A stretch of 64,000 nucleotides of DNA from JBFHIZ01 sp963666475 (GTDB taxonomy: Bacteria; Bacillota; Clostridia; Lachnospirales; Lachnospiraceae). A program made the position numbers and the translations under genes. The stretch covers positions 2,158,576 through 2,222,575 of the forward strand of contig CAXXJM010000001.1 in assembly GCA_963666475.2 (NCBI GenBank), given 5' to 3'. The notes below the pieces were generated by a model. It ran no database searches, was not told the origin of the DNA, and saw only the letters and a list, made by a program, of their open reading frames with translations. Shown piece by piece: positions 25,862-34,795 of the stretch (its first letter is position 1; every line of letters begins with the position of its first letter).

Positions 25862-28021
25862 ATGATTATAGTAAAAAGAAATGGGAATGCAGACACGTTT
25901 GATATCACAAAAATCATTGCGGCAATCACCGCTGCAAATAAGGAAATAGATGATTCGTTTAAATTGGAAAGTACTTCGATTCGCGAAATAGCTGGTAAAG
26001 TTTCCGAACATATTTCGGAGGGAATGACCGTTGAGCAAATTCAAGATATGGTAGAAGATGAGTTGTTAAATCGTCAAGCGTACACCTTGGCAAAAACATA
26101 TATCAAATATCGATATAAACGAGATTTGGTGCGTAAAGCGAACTCTACAGACCGCCAGATATTAGAATTGATTGAAGCAAAAAATGAGGAAATCAAAGAA
26201 GAAAATTCGAACAAAAATCCAACCGTTGTTTCTGTTCAAAGAGATTATATGGCTGGGGAAGTAAGTAAAGATGTTTGCCGGAGATTTCTTTTAGATGAAA
26301 GGATTTCGAAAGCACACGATGAAGGAATCATTCATTTTCACGATTCGGACTATTTTGCTCAGCATATGCACAACTGTGACTTGGTCAATTTGGAAGACAT
26401 GTTACAAAATGGAACCGTGATTAGTGGTACTTTGATTGAAAAACCACATAGTTTTGCTACGGCCTGCAATATTACAACACAGATCATTGCTCAGGTTGCA
26501 AGTAGTCAATACGGTGGACAGTCCATCACGATGAGTCATCTGGCTCCATTTGTAGATATTTCAAGAAAAAGAATCCGTGTGGATGTGATGGAAGAAATGC
26601 AGGTGGCAGGAATTGAGTTAAGTGAAGCAGCTTTATTGAAAATTGTGGATACCCGCCTAAAAGAAGAGATCAATCGTGGAGTGCAGATGATTCAATATCA
26701 AATCATCACATTGATGACTACAAATGGGCAGGCTCCATTTGTGACGATGTTTATGTTTTTGAATGAGGTTCCGGAAGGTCCTTTACGTGCAGATCTGGCA
26801 ATGATTATCGAAGAAATGCTAAGACAACGTCATCGTGGAGTAAAAAATGAAAAAGGTATCTATGTGACACCCGCGTTTCCAAAGTTGATTTATGTTCTTT
26901 CGGAAAATAATGTGACCAAAGGGACGCCATATTTTTATTTGACGGAATTGGCAGCAGTTTGTACAGCAAAAAGAATGGTTCCAGATTATATTTCTGAAAA
27001 AATCATGAGAGAGTATAAACAGGGGGATTGTTATACCTGTATGGGATGTCGTTCCTTCTTAACCCCTTATCGAGACGAAAATAACAAACCGAAATATTAT
27101 GGAAGATTCAACCAGGGAGTTGTGACGATAAATCTTGTTGATGTTGCGTTGAGTTCAAAAGGAGATTTGGAAGAATTTTGGAGAATCTTTGATGAGCGTC
27201 TCGAACTATGCTACGAAGGATTGCTTGCAAGACATGAGAGACTAAAAGGTACGAAATCAGATGTAGCTCCAATTCTTTGGCAATATGGAGCGCTCGCGAG
27301 ACTGGAAAAAGGAGAAACCATTGATAAACTCTTGTACAATGGATATTCTACGATTTCTCTTGGATACGCAGGATTATATGAGTGCGTAAAATACATGACT
27401 GGAAAATCACATACCCATCCTGCAAGCGAACCGTTTGCGATCAAAGTTATGCAGACCATGAACGATGCGTGTGCAAAATGGAAAAAAATGCATAATATCG
27501 ACTTTAGCGTATATGGTACACCTTTGGAATCGACTACTTATAAATTCGCAAAAGCATTAAAAGATCGATTTGGTGTTATTGAAGGAATCACCGATAAGAA
27601 CTATATAACAAATTCTTACCACGTTCATGTTACAGAAAAAATTGATGCATTTACAAAGCTTGGATTTGAAGCGAAGTTTCAGCAGCTGAGTCCGGGTGGA
27701 GCAATCTCCTATGTTGAGGTTCCAAATCTTCAGAATAACATTGACGCGGTTCTATCTGTGATGCATTATATTTATGATAATATCATGTATGCAGAATTGA
27801 ATACTAAGTCAGATTACTGTCATAAATGCGATTATGACGGGGAGATGAAAATTATTAATCGTAGCGATGACGAAGAAAAGCTTGTGTGGGAGTGCCCAAA
27901 TTGTGGAAATCAGGATCAAAATCATATGTCTGTGACAAGAAGAACCTGTGGATATATAGGAACACAGTTTTGGAACCAGGGAAGAACACAGGAAATTAAA
28001 GAAAGAGTGTTACATTTATAA
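25862..28021 (+). CDS. nrdD: Anaerobic ribonucleoside-triphosphate reductase (class III)
   Basis: A 719-residue glycyl-radical enzyme that reduces NTPs to dNTPs without oxygen. An N-terminal ATP-cone domain (about 1-95, IIVKRNGNADTFD) gives allosteric control. The catalytic barrel follows, with CMGCRSF active-site cysteines. A zinc-ribbon (CHKCDYDG and CPNCG, about 652-680) precedes the glycyl-radical loop RRTCGYIG, with the radical glycine at about 697. ATG 25862 follows AGGAGAG; the longer frame from 25715 covers the promoter and NrdR boxes and is not coding. It overlaps nrdG by one base. Confidence 0.96.
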   Translation: MIIVKRNGNADTFDITKIIAAITAANKEIDDSFKLESTSIREIAGKVSEHISEGMTVEQIQDMVEDELLNRQAYTLAKTYIKYRYKRDLVRKANSTDRQILELIEAKNEEIKEENSNKNPTVVSVQRDYMAGEVSKDVCRRFLLDERISKAHDEGIIHFHDSDYFAQHMHNCDLVNLEDMLQNGTVISGTLIEKPHSFATACNITTQIIAQVASSQYGGQSITMSHLAPFVDISRKRIRVDVMEEMQVAGIELSEAALLKIVDTRLKEEINRGVQMIQYQIITLMTTNGQAPFVTMFMFLNEVPEGPLRADLAMIIEEMLRQRHRGVKNEKGIYVTPAFPKLIYVLSENNVTKGTPYFYLTELAAVCTAKRMVPDYISEKIMREYKQGDCYTCMGCRSFLTPYRDENNKPKYYGRFNQGVVTINLVDVALSSKGDLEEFWRIFDERLELCYEGLLARHERLKGTKSDVAPILWQYGALARLEKGETIDKLLYNGYSTISLGYAGLYECVKYMTGKSHTHPASEPFAIKVMQTMNDACAKWKKMHNIDFSVYGTPLESTTYKFAKALKDRFGVIEGITDKNYITNSYHVHVTEKIDAFTKLGFEAKFQQLSPGGAISYVEVPNLQNNIDAVLSVMHYIYDNIMYAELNTKSDYCHKCDYDGEMKIINRSDDEEKLVWECPNCGNQDQNHMSVTRRTCGYIGTQFWNQGRTQEIKERVLHL

Positions 28022-28506
28022 TGAATTATGGACAAATCAAGTACAACGACATTTCAAATGGAGAGGGAGTGCGTACGTCGCTTTTTGTTTCTGGCTGCAG
28101 ACAACACTGTGCGCATTGCTTTAATAAAGAGACTTGGGATTTTGACTATGGATTACCATTCACGGAATCTGTACAAGAAGAGATTTTAGCAAGTTTACGA
28201 TCTAATTATATAGCAGGTCTTTCTGTGCTTGGCGGAGAACCGATGGAGCCAGAAAATCAGGAAGGCTTGTTGCCCTTTTTGCAAAAGGTAAAGGCAAACT
28301 TTCCAGAGAAAAACATTTGGTTGTATACCGGTTATTTATTTGAAAAAGACATGATACCTGGTGGAAGAAAATATACAGAATACACGGAAGAAATTTTATC
28401 CTGTGTCGATGTGCTAGTTGATGGTCCATTTGTAGAAATATTAAAAGATATATCATTGAAGTTTCGGGGATCCAGCAATCAACGGATCATTAGATTAAAG
28501 GAATAG
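28021..28506 (+). CDS. nrdG: Anaerobic ribonucleotide reductase activating protein
   Basis: A 161-residue radical-SAM activase that makes the glycyl radical in NrdD. The 4Fe-4S motif CRQHCAHC (CxxxCxxC) is at about 27-34. GEGVRTSLFVSGC precedes it and LGGEPMEPEN, the SAM-binding GGE motif, follows. It is of normal length for NrdG. Its ATG shares the last base of the nrdD stop codon (TAATG), so the two are translationally coupled. They are under the NrdR-box promoter upstream. Confidence 0.96.
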   Translation: MNYGQIKYNDISNGEGVRTSLFVSGCRQHCAHCFNKETWDFDYGLPFTESVQEEILASLRSNYIAGLSVLGGEPMEPENQEGLLPFLQKVKANFPEKNIWLYTGYLFEKDMIPGGRKYTEYTEEILSCVDVLVDGPFVEILKDISLKFRGSSNQRIIRLKE

Positions 28507-28511
28507 TTTGA

Positions 28512-28548
28512 CAAGAGCCACCTAAAGATATTTGGGTGGCTCTTGTTT
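28512..28548. terminator. Hairpin terminator after nrdG
   Basis: CAAGAGCCACCTAAA pairs with TTTGGGTGGCTCTTG (one G-T pair), followed by a short TTT. Confidence 0.7.
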
Positions 28549-28668
28549 AGAAAAATATTATTTTTTTTTAATGGGTAGTTTTTTGAATTTTATCAAGTTT
28601 TGGTGCAAAATATACATACGTGATAAAAATGTAATCATAAAATGTAATGATTAGAAAGCAGGAGCGAT

Positions 28669-29175
28669 ATGAAGTACCAAGTAATCTACTACTCGGAAAC
28701 CGGAAACACTGAAAAAATTGCGAAAACAATTTTTGAAGAACTACCCGGAACAGATAAAGATATTCAAAGAATAACAGAATATAGAGATCGAGATGCAGAC
28801 CTATATTTCTTAGGATTTTGGGTATATCATGGAGCGCCTTCTATGGAATTCTTAGACTTTTTGTCTGGATTTACTGGAAAAAAAGTAGCGCTCTTTGCCA
28901 CTTGCGGAATGGGAAACGCAGATGATTATTACCAAAGAATGGAAAGACAGGTCATGGCATGGCTGCCAGAGGACATTGAATATAAAGGAATGTTTATATG
29001 TCAGGGGAAAATGCCTATGGGAGTAAGAAAGGCTTGCGAAAAAATGCAGGTAGAAAGAAATAAATCTTATGAATATTGTGAGAGACTCATTACTAATTTT
29101 GATCAGGCCATGTTGAGACCGGATGAAAATGATCTCAAAAATGCAAGGGCATTCGTAAAAAAGATTATTGAATAA
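28669..29175 (+). CDS. Flavodoxin family protein
   Basis: A 168-residue flavodoxin-like protein. It begins with the FMN phosphate-binding loop (YYSETGNTEKIAKTI), has an aromatic FMN-facing loop (FWVYHGAPS), and the FATCGMGNADDYY stretch seen in long-loop flavodoxin-fold proteins of Firmicutes. It probably shuttles electrons in the cytoplasm. It stands 160 bases after nrdG behind a terminator, so it is likely a separate unit. A link to class III RNR activation is possible, since NrdG needs reduced flavodoxin, but only proximity supports that. GGAG precedes ATG 28669. Confidence 0.85.
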   Translation: MKYQVIYYSETGNTEKIAKTIFEELPGTDKDIQRITEYRDRDADLYFLGFWVYHGAPSMEFLDFLSGFTGKKVALFATCGMGNADDYYQRMERQVMAWLPEDIEYKGMFICQGKMPMGVRKACEKMQVERNKSYEYCERLITNFDQAMLRPDENDLKNARAFVKKIIE

Positions 29176-29224
29176 TGATATTTAAAAAACATAGCAGACT
29201 AACGAAAGAGAGAAGAAAGAGCAA

Positions 29225-29620
29225 ATGAGAGAAAGAATTCAAAGATTTATGATGGGACGATACGGAATGGACGCGCTAGGAAAATTTCTGACGGGACTTA
29301 CATTCGTAGTAATCGTCCTTTCTTTTTTTGTAAACAACTATGTAGTGAACGTATTCGTACTTGCATTAATTGGCTATTCGTACTTCCGAATGTTTTCCAG
29401 AAACATATCTAAGAGATATGCGGAAAATCAAAAATTTCTTCAAATCACGTGGAAGTTTAGAAGCCAGATTGAACGAATGAAAAAAGATTGGAATCAGAGA
29501 AAAATCTATCGTTTTTATTCCTGTCCAAAATGTGGAAAACGTGTTCGTGTTCCAAGGGGACGCGGTAAAATATGTATTACTTGTCCAAGTTGTCGACATG
29601 AATTCATAAAAAAGAGCTAA
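29225..29620 (+). CDS. Membrane protein with C-terminal zinc ribbon
   Basis: A 131-residue protein of unknown function. A basic N-terminus is followed by two membrane helices (about 18-36 and 38-54), a basic cytoplasmic stretch, and a C-terminal zinc ribbon (YSCPKCGKRVRVPRGRGK, then ITCPSCRHEF). It is the first gene of a group with the DUF5685 protein and the J-domain protein. The zinc ribbon resembles those of DnaJ or ribosomal-type fingers and suggests nucleic-acid or protein binding at the membrane. Confidence 0.75.
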   Translation: MRERIQRFMMGRYGMDALGKFLTGLTFVVIVLSFFVNNYVVNVFVLALIGYSYFRMFSRNISKRYAENQKFLQITWKFRSQIERMKKDWNQRKIYRFYSCPKCGKRVRVPRGRGKICITCPSCRHEFIKKS

Positions 29621-29711
29621 AATATTGAATTTACCGAAGTGGTTATAGTACAATAGAAATGTTGGGTTGAACATTGTGAGAGCTGTTTTATAGAAAGATT
29701 GGAAGAAAGAA

Positions 29712-30554
29712 ATGTTTGGTTATGTTGTCACCAATAGTGATGAACTCAAAGTAAAAGAATGGAAAGAATACAAAGCATTTTATTGTGGTATGTGCCAGGC
29801 GCTTAAAAAAAGACATGGTGTGAAAGGTCAGGTCACGTTAAATTACGATTGTGTTTTTATTTCGATTTTGCTGACGGGGCTTTACGAACCAAAAACAACG
29901 GAAAAACAAATATTTTGTCCCTTTCATCCCACAGAAAAAAGAAGTGTGCTGGGGAATGAAATGCAGGATTATGTTTCAGACTTAGATATATTGCTTGCTT
30001 ATCATAATCTTCGCGATGGTTGGACAGACGAGAAGAATCCACTCAAATGGGCGGGAGCAAAAATACTAAAATCAGATTATAAAAAAACGGCAGAGCGCTA
30101 CCCAAGACAGGCGGCGGCGGTTGAACGCTATATGAGAGAGTTGACTTTGGTTCAAGAGCAAGAAGATAGAAACATCGACCTGGCAGCTGGATTGACCGGA
30201 GATATGATGGCAGAATTTTTGGTATATCAAGAAGATCAGTGGGCGCCGTATCTTAGAAAAATTGGTTTTTATCTAGGGAAATACATTTATCTTATGGATG
30301 CATATGACGATTTGGAAGAGGATGTTCAAAAGAACCAGTATAATGTCTGGAAGTACTATAAGGATCAAGATGACTTTGAGGAACTTTGTGAACAGATACT
30401 GACTGGGATGATGACAAACTGTGCAAAAGAATTTGAAAAATTACCGATTCTACTGGATGTAGAAATTCTACGAAATATTTTATATTCTGGAATCTGGGAT
30501 CGATTTGATAAAATAAAAAAGGAAAGAAGAAAAAAACATGACGAACCCCTATGA
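29712..30554 (+). CDS. DUF5685 family protein
   Basis: A 280-residue protein of the DUF5685 family. Near the N-terminus is YKAFYCGMCQALKKRHG, whose CxxC with later cysteines (IFCPFHP) could bind metal. The rest is helical, with YLMDAYDDLEED resembling the acidic Dx(2-3)D helices of metal- or diphosphate-binding helical folds. The function is unknown. It overlaps the J-domain gene by 17 bases, which implies coupled translation and a shared task. GGAAGAAAG precedes ATG 29712. Confidence 0.82.
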   Translation: MFGYVVTNSDELKVKEWKEYKAFYCGMCQALKKRHGVKGQVTLNYDCVFISILLTGLYEPKTTEKQIFCPFHPTEKRSVLGNEMQDYVSDLDILLAYHNLRDGWTDEKNPLKWAGAKILKSDYKKTAERYPRQAAAVERYMRELTLVQEQEDRNIDLAAGLTGDMMAEFLVYQEDQWAPYLRKIGFYLGKYIYLMDAYDDLEEDVQKNQYNVWKYYKDQDDFEELCEQILTGMMTNCAKEFEKLPILLDVEILRNILYSGIWDRFDKIKKERRKKHDEPL

Positions 30555-31167
30555 CGTACTAGGCGTATCACGAACTGCATCGGATGACGAAATAAAAAAA
30601 GCATATCGAACCATGAGTAGAAAATATCATCCGGACTCAAACATCAATAACCCGAATGCAAAATTTGCGGAGCAGAAGTTTAAAGAAACGCAGGAAGCAT
30701 ATGAGCAGATTCAAAGGGAAAAAGAAGGCGGACAATCAACCGGAGAGTATGGGGGATTTAGTGGATTTGGAGGCTATGGCGGATTTAGTGGATTTGGGGG
30801 CTTTGGTGAACAGCGCAGTTATGAATCAACAAATATGCAGGCTGTAAAAAACTACATACGCAACGGATATTTCAAAGAAGCCATGAATGTGTTAAATTCT
30901 ATTTCCAATCAAGACGCAGAGTGGTATTATTATAGTGCGATTTGCCATGCTGGTCTCAGAAATGAAGCAATGGCCACAACACATGCAAAACGCGCAATGA
31001 CAATGGACCCAAATAATTATCAATATAGAGAACTATATCGCAGATTAACTTCCGGAGAAAACTGGTACCAGGCGAGAGGTGCTGAGTACGGAAGAACTAC
31101 AATGCCGGGTAGTGAACTTTGTTGTTCGCTTCTTGCAATTAATTTATGCTGTAATCCATGTTGTTAG
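30538..31167 (+). CDS. J-domain protein with cysteine-rich tail
   Basis: A 209-residue Hsp70 co-chaperone. The N-terminal J domain has NPYDVLGVSRTASDDEIKKA and the HPD motif (KYHPDSN, about 31-37) that stimulates DnaK. A Gly/Phe-rich linker (GGFSGFGGYGGFSGFGG) with an internal repeat follows, then a TPR-like helical segment (about 98-175). The last residues, CCSLLAINLCCNPCC, are unusually rich in cysteine and could bind metal or be lipidated. It lacks the DnaJ zinc-finger and client domains, so it is a specialised J protein. The partner is probably DUF5685, whose gene it overlaps. Confidence 0.85.
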   Translation: MTNPYDVLGVSRTASDDEIKKAYRTMSRKYHPDSNINNPNAKFAEQKFKETQEAYEQIQREKEGGQSTGEYGGFSGFGGYGGFSGFGGFGEQRSYESTNMQAVKNYIRNGYFKEAMNVLNSISNQDAEWYYYSAICHAGLRNEAMATTHAKRAMTMDPNNYQYRELYRRLTSGENWYQARGAEYGRTTMPGSELCCSLLAINLCCNPCC

Positions 31168-31186
31168 AGGGAAAGGGAAAGAAAGT

Positions 31187-31381
31187 ATGACGTTTAAAGA
31201 AAAATATTTAAATGATGAAATTGCATTTGAAGAGATCGACGAATATGTTTACGAATGGGGCATGAGTGATACAGAAATGACACTACGTGAATATCTTGGT
31301 CTTTCAGAAGATGAAGAACGTGTTTGGGTAGAAGAATCCGAAGAAGAGTTTCAAACCTTATTAGATAATCAGAAAAAATAA
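31187..31381 (+). CDS. Small acidic hypothetical protein
   Basis: A 64-residue, strongly acidic protein (TFKEKYLNDEIAFEEIDEYV...DNQKK). GAAAGGGAAAG precedes ATG 31187; a longer frame from 31079 runs into the J-domain gene and is not credible. No domain is recognised. It sits 19 bases after the J-domain gene and 23 before galK, so it belongs to one of those transcripts. Confidence 0.72.
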   Translation: MTFKEKYLNDEIAFEEIDEYVYEWGMSDTEMTLREYLGLSEDEERVWVEESEEEFQTLLDNQKK

Positions 31382-31404
31382 ACGGTTAAATATCGGAGGG
31401 AAAC

Positions 31405-32568
31405 ATGAAGAACAAAGTTTTAGAACGCTTTTATGAAGTTTTTGGTGGTGAAAAAGATGCGACGGTATATTTCGCACCAGGTCGCGTAAATTTAATTGGG
31501 GAACATACGGATTATAATGGTGGACATGTGTTTCCCTGTGCGCTTACAATTGGAACCTATGCGGTTGTCAGAAAAAGAACAGATCAAAAACTCCGCTTTT
31601 TTTCTATGAATTTTGAAAATCTGGGTGTACTGGAGTCATCTGTTATAGCATTAAAACCTGAAAAAGAAGCGGAATGGACAAACTATCCCAAGGGCGTGAT
31701 TTGGGCATTTGGAGAAAAAGGATATTCTGTGGATACAGGAATGGATTTGTTGTTGTTTGGAAATATTCCAAATGGTTCAGGGTTGTCATCATCCGCATCT
31801 GTTGAAGTGGTAACGGGCTTTATCCTGAAAGATCTGTATGGGTTTGATGTATCAAATCAAGATCTTGCACTGATTGGACAATATGCTGAAAATCATTTTA
31901 ATAAAGTGAATTGTGGGATTATGGATCAGTTTGCCATTGCAATGGGTAAAAAAGACCATGCAATATATCTAGATACTGCAGATCTTTCTTATACGTACGT
32001 TCCAATTGTACTAGAAGATGCAAAAATAGTCATTACCAGTAGCAATAAAAAACGTGGGCTAGGTGAATCAAAATACAATGAAAGAAGAAGTGAATGTGAA
32101 GAAGCACTTAGAAGACTTCAAACGAAGTTACCGATTACATCGCTCGGAGAACTTTCTAGTGAAGAATTTTTTTCAAACACGGATTTGATAGAGGACGAGG
32201 TATTGATTCGCAGAGCAAAACATGCCGTAACAGAAAATGAACGTACAAAACTTGCTGTTGAAGCGCTCCAAAAAGGTGATTTAGAAGCATTTGGAAAATT
32301 GATGAATGCATCCCATGTATCTCTACGCGATGATTATGAAGTTACCGGTATCGAGCTGGATACTCTTGCTCAAGAAGCATGGAAGGTCGATGGTGTGATT
32401 GGTTCGCGTATGACAGGTGCAGGGTTTGGTGGATGTAGTGTCAGCATTGTAAAAAATGATCATGTAGAACAATTTATTTCTCAAGTAGGTTCCGCATATG
32501 AAAAAGAGATTGGGTATCAAGCTGATTTTTATGTTGTTGAAGTCGGTGATGGACCGGTCATACTTTAG
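31405..32568 (+). CDS. galK: Galactokinase
   Basis: A 387-residue GHMP kinase that phosphorylates galactose at C1 (Leloir pathway). The galactokinase signature GRVNLIGEHTDYNGG is near the start, the ATP-binding PNGSGLSSSASVE follows at about 123-135, and GAGFGGCSVSIV ends the set. The catalytic Asp lies in NCGIMDQFA. GGAGG precedes ATG 31405, and galT follows 23 bases after the stop, so galKT form an operon. No galE or galM is in the window. Confidence 0.96.
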   Translation: MKNKVLERFYEVFGGEKDATVYFAPGRVNLIGEHTDYNGGHVFPCALTIGTYAVVRKRTDQKLRFFSMNFENLGVLESSVIALKPEKEAEWTNYPKGVIWAFGEKGYSVDTGMDLLLFGNIPNGSGLSSSASVEVVTGFILKDLYGFDVSNQDLALIGQYAENHFNKVNCGIMDQFAIAMGKKDHAIYLDTADLSYTYVPIVLEDAKIVITSSNKKRGLGESKYNERRSECEEALRRLQTKLPITSLGELSSEEFFSNTDLIEDEVLIRRAKHAVTENERTKLAVEALQKGDLEAFGKLMNASHVSLRDDYEVTGIELDTLAQEAWKVDGVIGSRMTGAGFGGCSVSIVKNDHVEQFISQVGSAYEKEIGYQADFYVVEVGDGPVIL

Positions 32569-32591
32569 GATGTGGAAAGGAAAAGGGATAC

Positions 32592-34079
32592 ATGATTAAC
32601 TTAATGATTAAGCAACTAGTTGACTATGGAATCAATCAAGAATTAATACGTAAAGAAGACGAAATATTTGTACGCAATATGTATTTGGATCTTCTAGGAC
32701 TGGATTCTTATGAAGATTGTGAACAAGCAGGTGATCTAGAACTTCATGAAATCTTGGAAGGGATACTAAACTATGCAGTAGAGAATGGTATCATAGAAGA
32801 TGGAATCGCATCAAGAGATCTGTTTGATACAAAGTTGATGGCAGTGATGATGCCTTTCCCATCCACTGTGATTGATATTTTTCGAAAAAAGTACGAAATC
32901 AGTCCAAAAGATGCAACGGACTATTTTTATAAACTGAGTCAGGACTCAAACTATATTCGTAGGGACCGCATTCAGAAGGATATTCGCTTTGCTGCCAATA
33001 CAGAAAGCGGGCAATTGGATATTTCCATCAATCTTTCAAAACCGGAAAAAGATCCCAAGGCGATTGCAGCGGAAAAGTCTGCGAAGCAAGTAGGGTACCC
33101 AAAATGCCTTTTATGTATTGAGAATGAAGGATATGCAGGAAGAATGAATCATCCTGCCAGAGGAAATCATCGCATTATACCGATAATGATTAATGATACG
33201 AAATGGGGTTTTCAGTATTCTCCATATGTCTATTTTAACGAGCATTGTATTGTCTTCAACCAAGAACATATTCCAATGAAGATCGAAAGAGCAACGTTTG
33301 CAAAATTATTGGATTTTGTAGCACAGTTTCCACACTATTTTGTCGGTTCAAATGCTGACCTTCCAATTGTTGGAGGATCCATATTAAGTCATGACCATTT
33401 TCAAGGAGGCTGTTATGAATTTCCAATGGCAAAAGCGAATGATGCATTTGCATTCACGATTCCTTCCTATGAAGATGTCGAGGCGAGTATCGTAGCATGG
33501 CCAATGTCTGTAATTCGTATTCGACATACCGACAAAGAGAAATTGGTTTCATTAGCAGATCATATTCTGGAAGTGTGGCGTGGATACTCGGATGAAGATG
33601 CGTTTATCTTTGCAGAAACAAATGGTGAAAAGCACAATACGATTACACCAATCGCAAGAATGAGAAATGGAAAATTCGAATTGGATTTGGTACTTCGTAA
33701 CAATATTACTACAGAAGAACATCCGATGGGTGTTTATCATCCACATGAGTCACTGCATCATATTAAAAAAGAGAATATTGGGCTGATTGAAGTTATGGGA
33801 CTGGCTGTTCTCCCATCTCGACTAAAAGTTGAAATGGAAGCTCTTCGCAGGGCAATTCTTGATGATAGCGATATGAAAAAGGATGAGATGTTAAACAAGC
33901 ATGCAGATTGGTTTGATGAATGGAAAATTAAATACGACAATTTGACCGAAGACAACCTCACTAACATCATCAATGAAGAAATCGGACATGTGTTTTCAGA
34001 AGTTCTTAAAGATGCAGGCGTATATAAAAGAAATGAAAAAGGGCTAGAAGCCTTTCGGAGATTTATTTATTGTCTATAA
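32592..34079 (+). CDS. galT: UDP-glucose--hexose-1-phosphate uridylyltransferase, class II
   Basis: A 495-residue GalT of the class II type found in Firmicutes, which swaps UMP between UDP-glucose and galactose-1-phosphate. The N-terminal GalT_N domain holds HPARGNHRIIPI and the catalytic-type HDHFQGG (SHDHFQGGCYEF, about 263-274). The C-terminal half is GalP_UDP_tr_C with HPMGVYHPH. The length and these sequences differ from the shorter E. coli class I enzyme. It is co-transcribed with galK and ends at a terminator. Confidence 0.95.
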   Translation: MINLMIKQLVDYGINQELIRKEDEIFVRNMYLDLLGLDSYEDCEQAGDLELHEILEGILNYAVENGIIEDGIASRDLFDTKLMAVMMPFPSTVIDIFRKKYEISPKDATDYFYKLSQDSNYIRRDRIQKDIRFAANTESGQLDISINLSKPEKDPKAIAAEKSAKQVGYPKCLLCIENEGYAGRMNHPARGNHRIIPIMINDTKWGFQYSPYVYFNEHCIVFNQEHIPMKIERATFAKLLDFVAQFPHYFVGSNADLPIVGGSILSHDHFQGGCYEFPMAKANDAFAFTIPSYEDVEASIVAWPMSVIRIRHTDKEKLVSLADHILEVWRGYSDEDAFIFAETNGEKHNTITPIARMRNGKFELDLVLRNNITTEEHPMGVYHPHESLHHIKKENIGLIEVMGLAVLPSRLKVEMEALRRAILDDSDMKKDEMLNKHADWFDEWKIKYDNLTEDNLTNIINEEIGHVFSEVLKDAGVYKRNEKGLEAFRRFIYCL

Positions 34080-34081
34080 AT

Positions 34082-34099
34082 GAAACAATGCATTGTTTC
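34082..34099. other. Perfect 18-bp palindrome after galT
   Basis: GAAACAATGCATTGTTTC is a perfect, loopless palindrome two bases past the galT stop. It could be a regulator site or part of a complex terminator. Confidence 0.6.
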
Positions 34100-34109
34100 G
34101 CAGTTGATT

Positions 34110-34150
34110 AAAAACACTCGTAGAATGGTGCTGATTCTACGAGTGTTTTA
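34110..34150 (+). terminator. Intrinsic terminator of galKT
   Basis: AAAACACTCGTAGAAT pairs with ATTCTACGAGTGTTTT, about 16 bp of stem, with terminal Ts. Confidence 0.88.
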
Positions 34151-34165
34151 AGTTGAGGTTATTTT

Positions 34166-34795
34166 ATGAAAAAAAAGACCGGCCAGATTTTGGCCTTATT
34201 GGACGAAAACTATGGAACTGAATATCGATGCTACTTAAACTATCAAACGCCAGAGCAGCTTTTGATAGCGACCATGCTAAGTGCACAATGCACGGATGCC
34301 AGAGTCAATCAAGTAACAGAAAAGTTATTTGTAAAATACCCGGATTTGACTGCTTTTGCAATGGCTGAGTTAAAAGAATTGGAGAGAGATATTTTCTCCA
34401 CTGGATTTTACCACAATAAGGCAAAAAACATCATCGCTTGTGCACAAGTTCTTTTAAAGGAGTATCAGGGAATTGTTCCAAATACGATCGAAGAATTGAC
34501 TGCTCTTCCAGGAGTTGGTCGAAAAACAGCAAATGTTGTACTTGGAAATATTTTTCATATAGAAAGCATTGTGGTGGATACACATGTAAAAAGAATATCC
34601 AAAAAACTGGGCCTGACCAAGCAAACCGATCCGGAAAAAGTGGAAAAGGATTTGATGAAAGAACTCCCAAAAGATCATTGGATACTATACAATATTCAGT
34701 TGATTCGATTAGGTAGGGAGATTTGTGTGGCTAGAAGTCCAAAATGTGAGGAATGTTTCTTAAAGGAGGTTTGCGATGGTCGCATCATACGTTAG
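34166..34795 (+). CDS. nth: Endonuclease III
   Basis: A 209-residue base-excision repair enzyme: a DNA glycosylase/AP lyase for oxidised pyrimidines. The helix-hairpin-helix LTALPGVGRKTANVVLGN holds the catalytic lysine; the catalytic Asp lies in VVDTHVKR. The C-terminus has the complete 4Fe-4S cluster set C187, C194, C197, C203 (C-X6-C-X2-C-X5-C). It is full length. The next gene, a DEDDh exonuclease, starts inside its last 20 bases, so the two are coupled. Confidence 0.95.
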   Translation: MKKKTGQILALLDENYGTEYRCYLNYQTPEQLLIATMLSAQCTDARVNQVTEKLFVKYPDLTAFAMAELKELERDIFSTGFYHNKAKNIIACAQVLLKEYQGIVPNTIEELTALPGVGRKTANVVLGNIFHIESIVVDTHVKRISKKLGLTKQTDPEKVEKDLMKELPKDHWILYNIQLIRLGREICVARSPKCEECFLKEVCDGRIIR

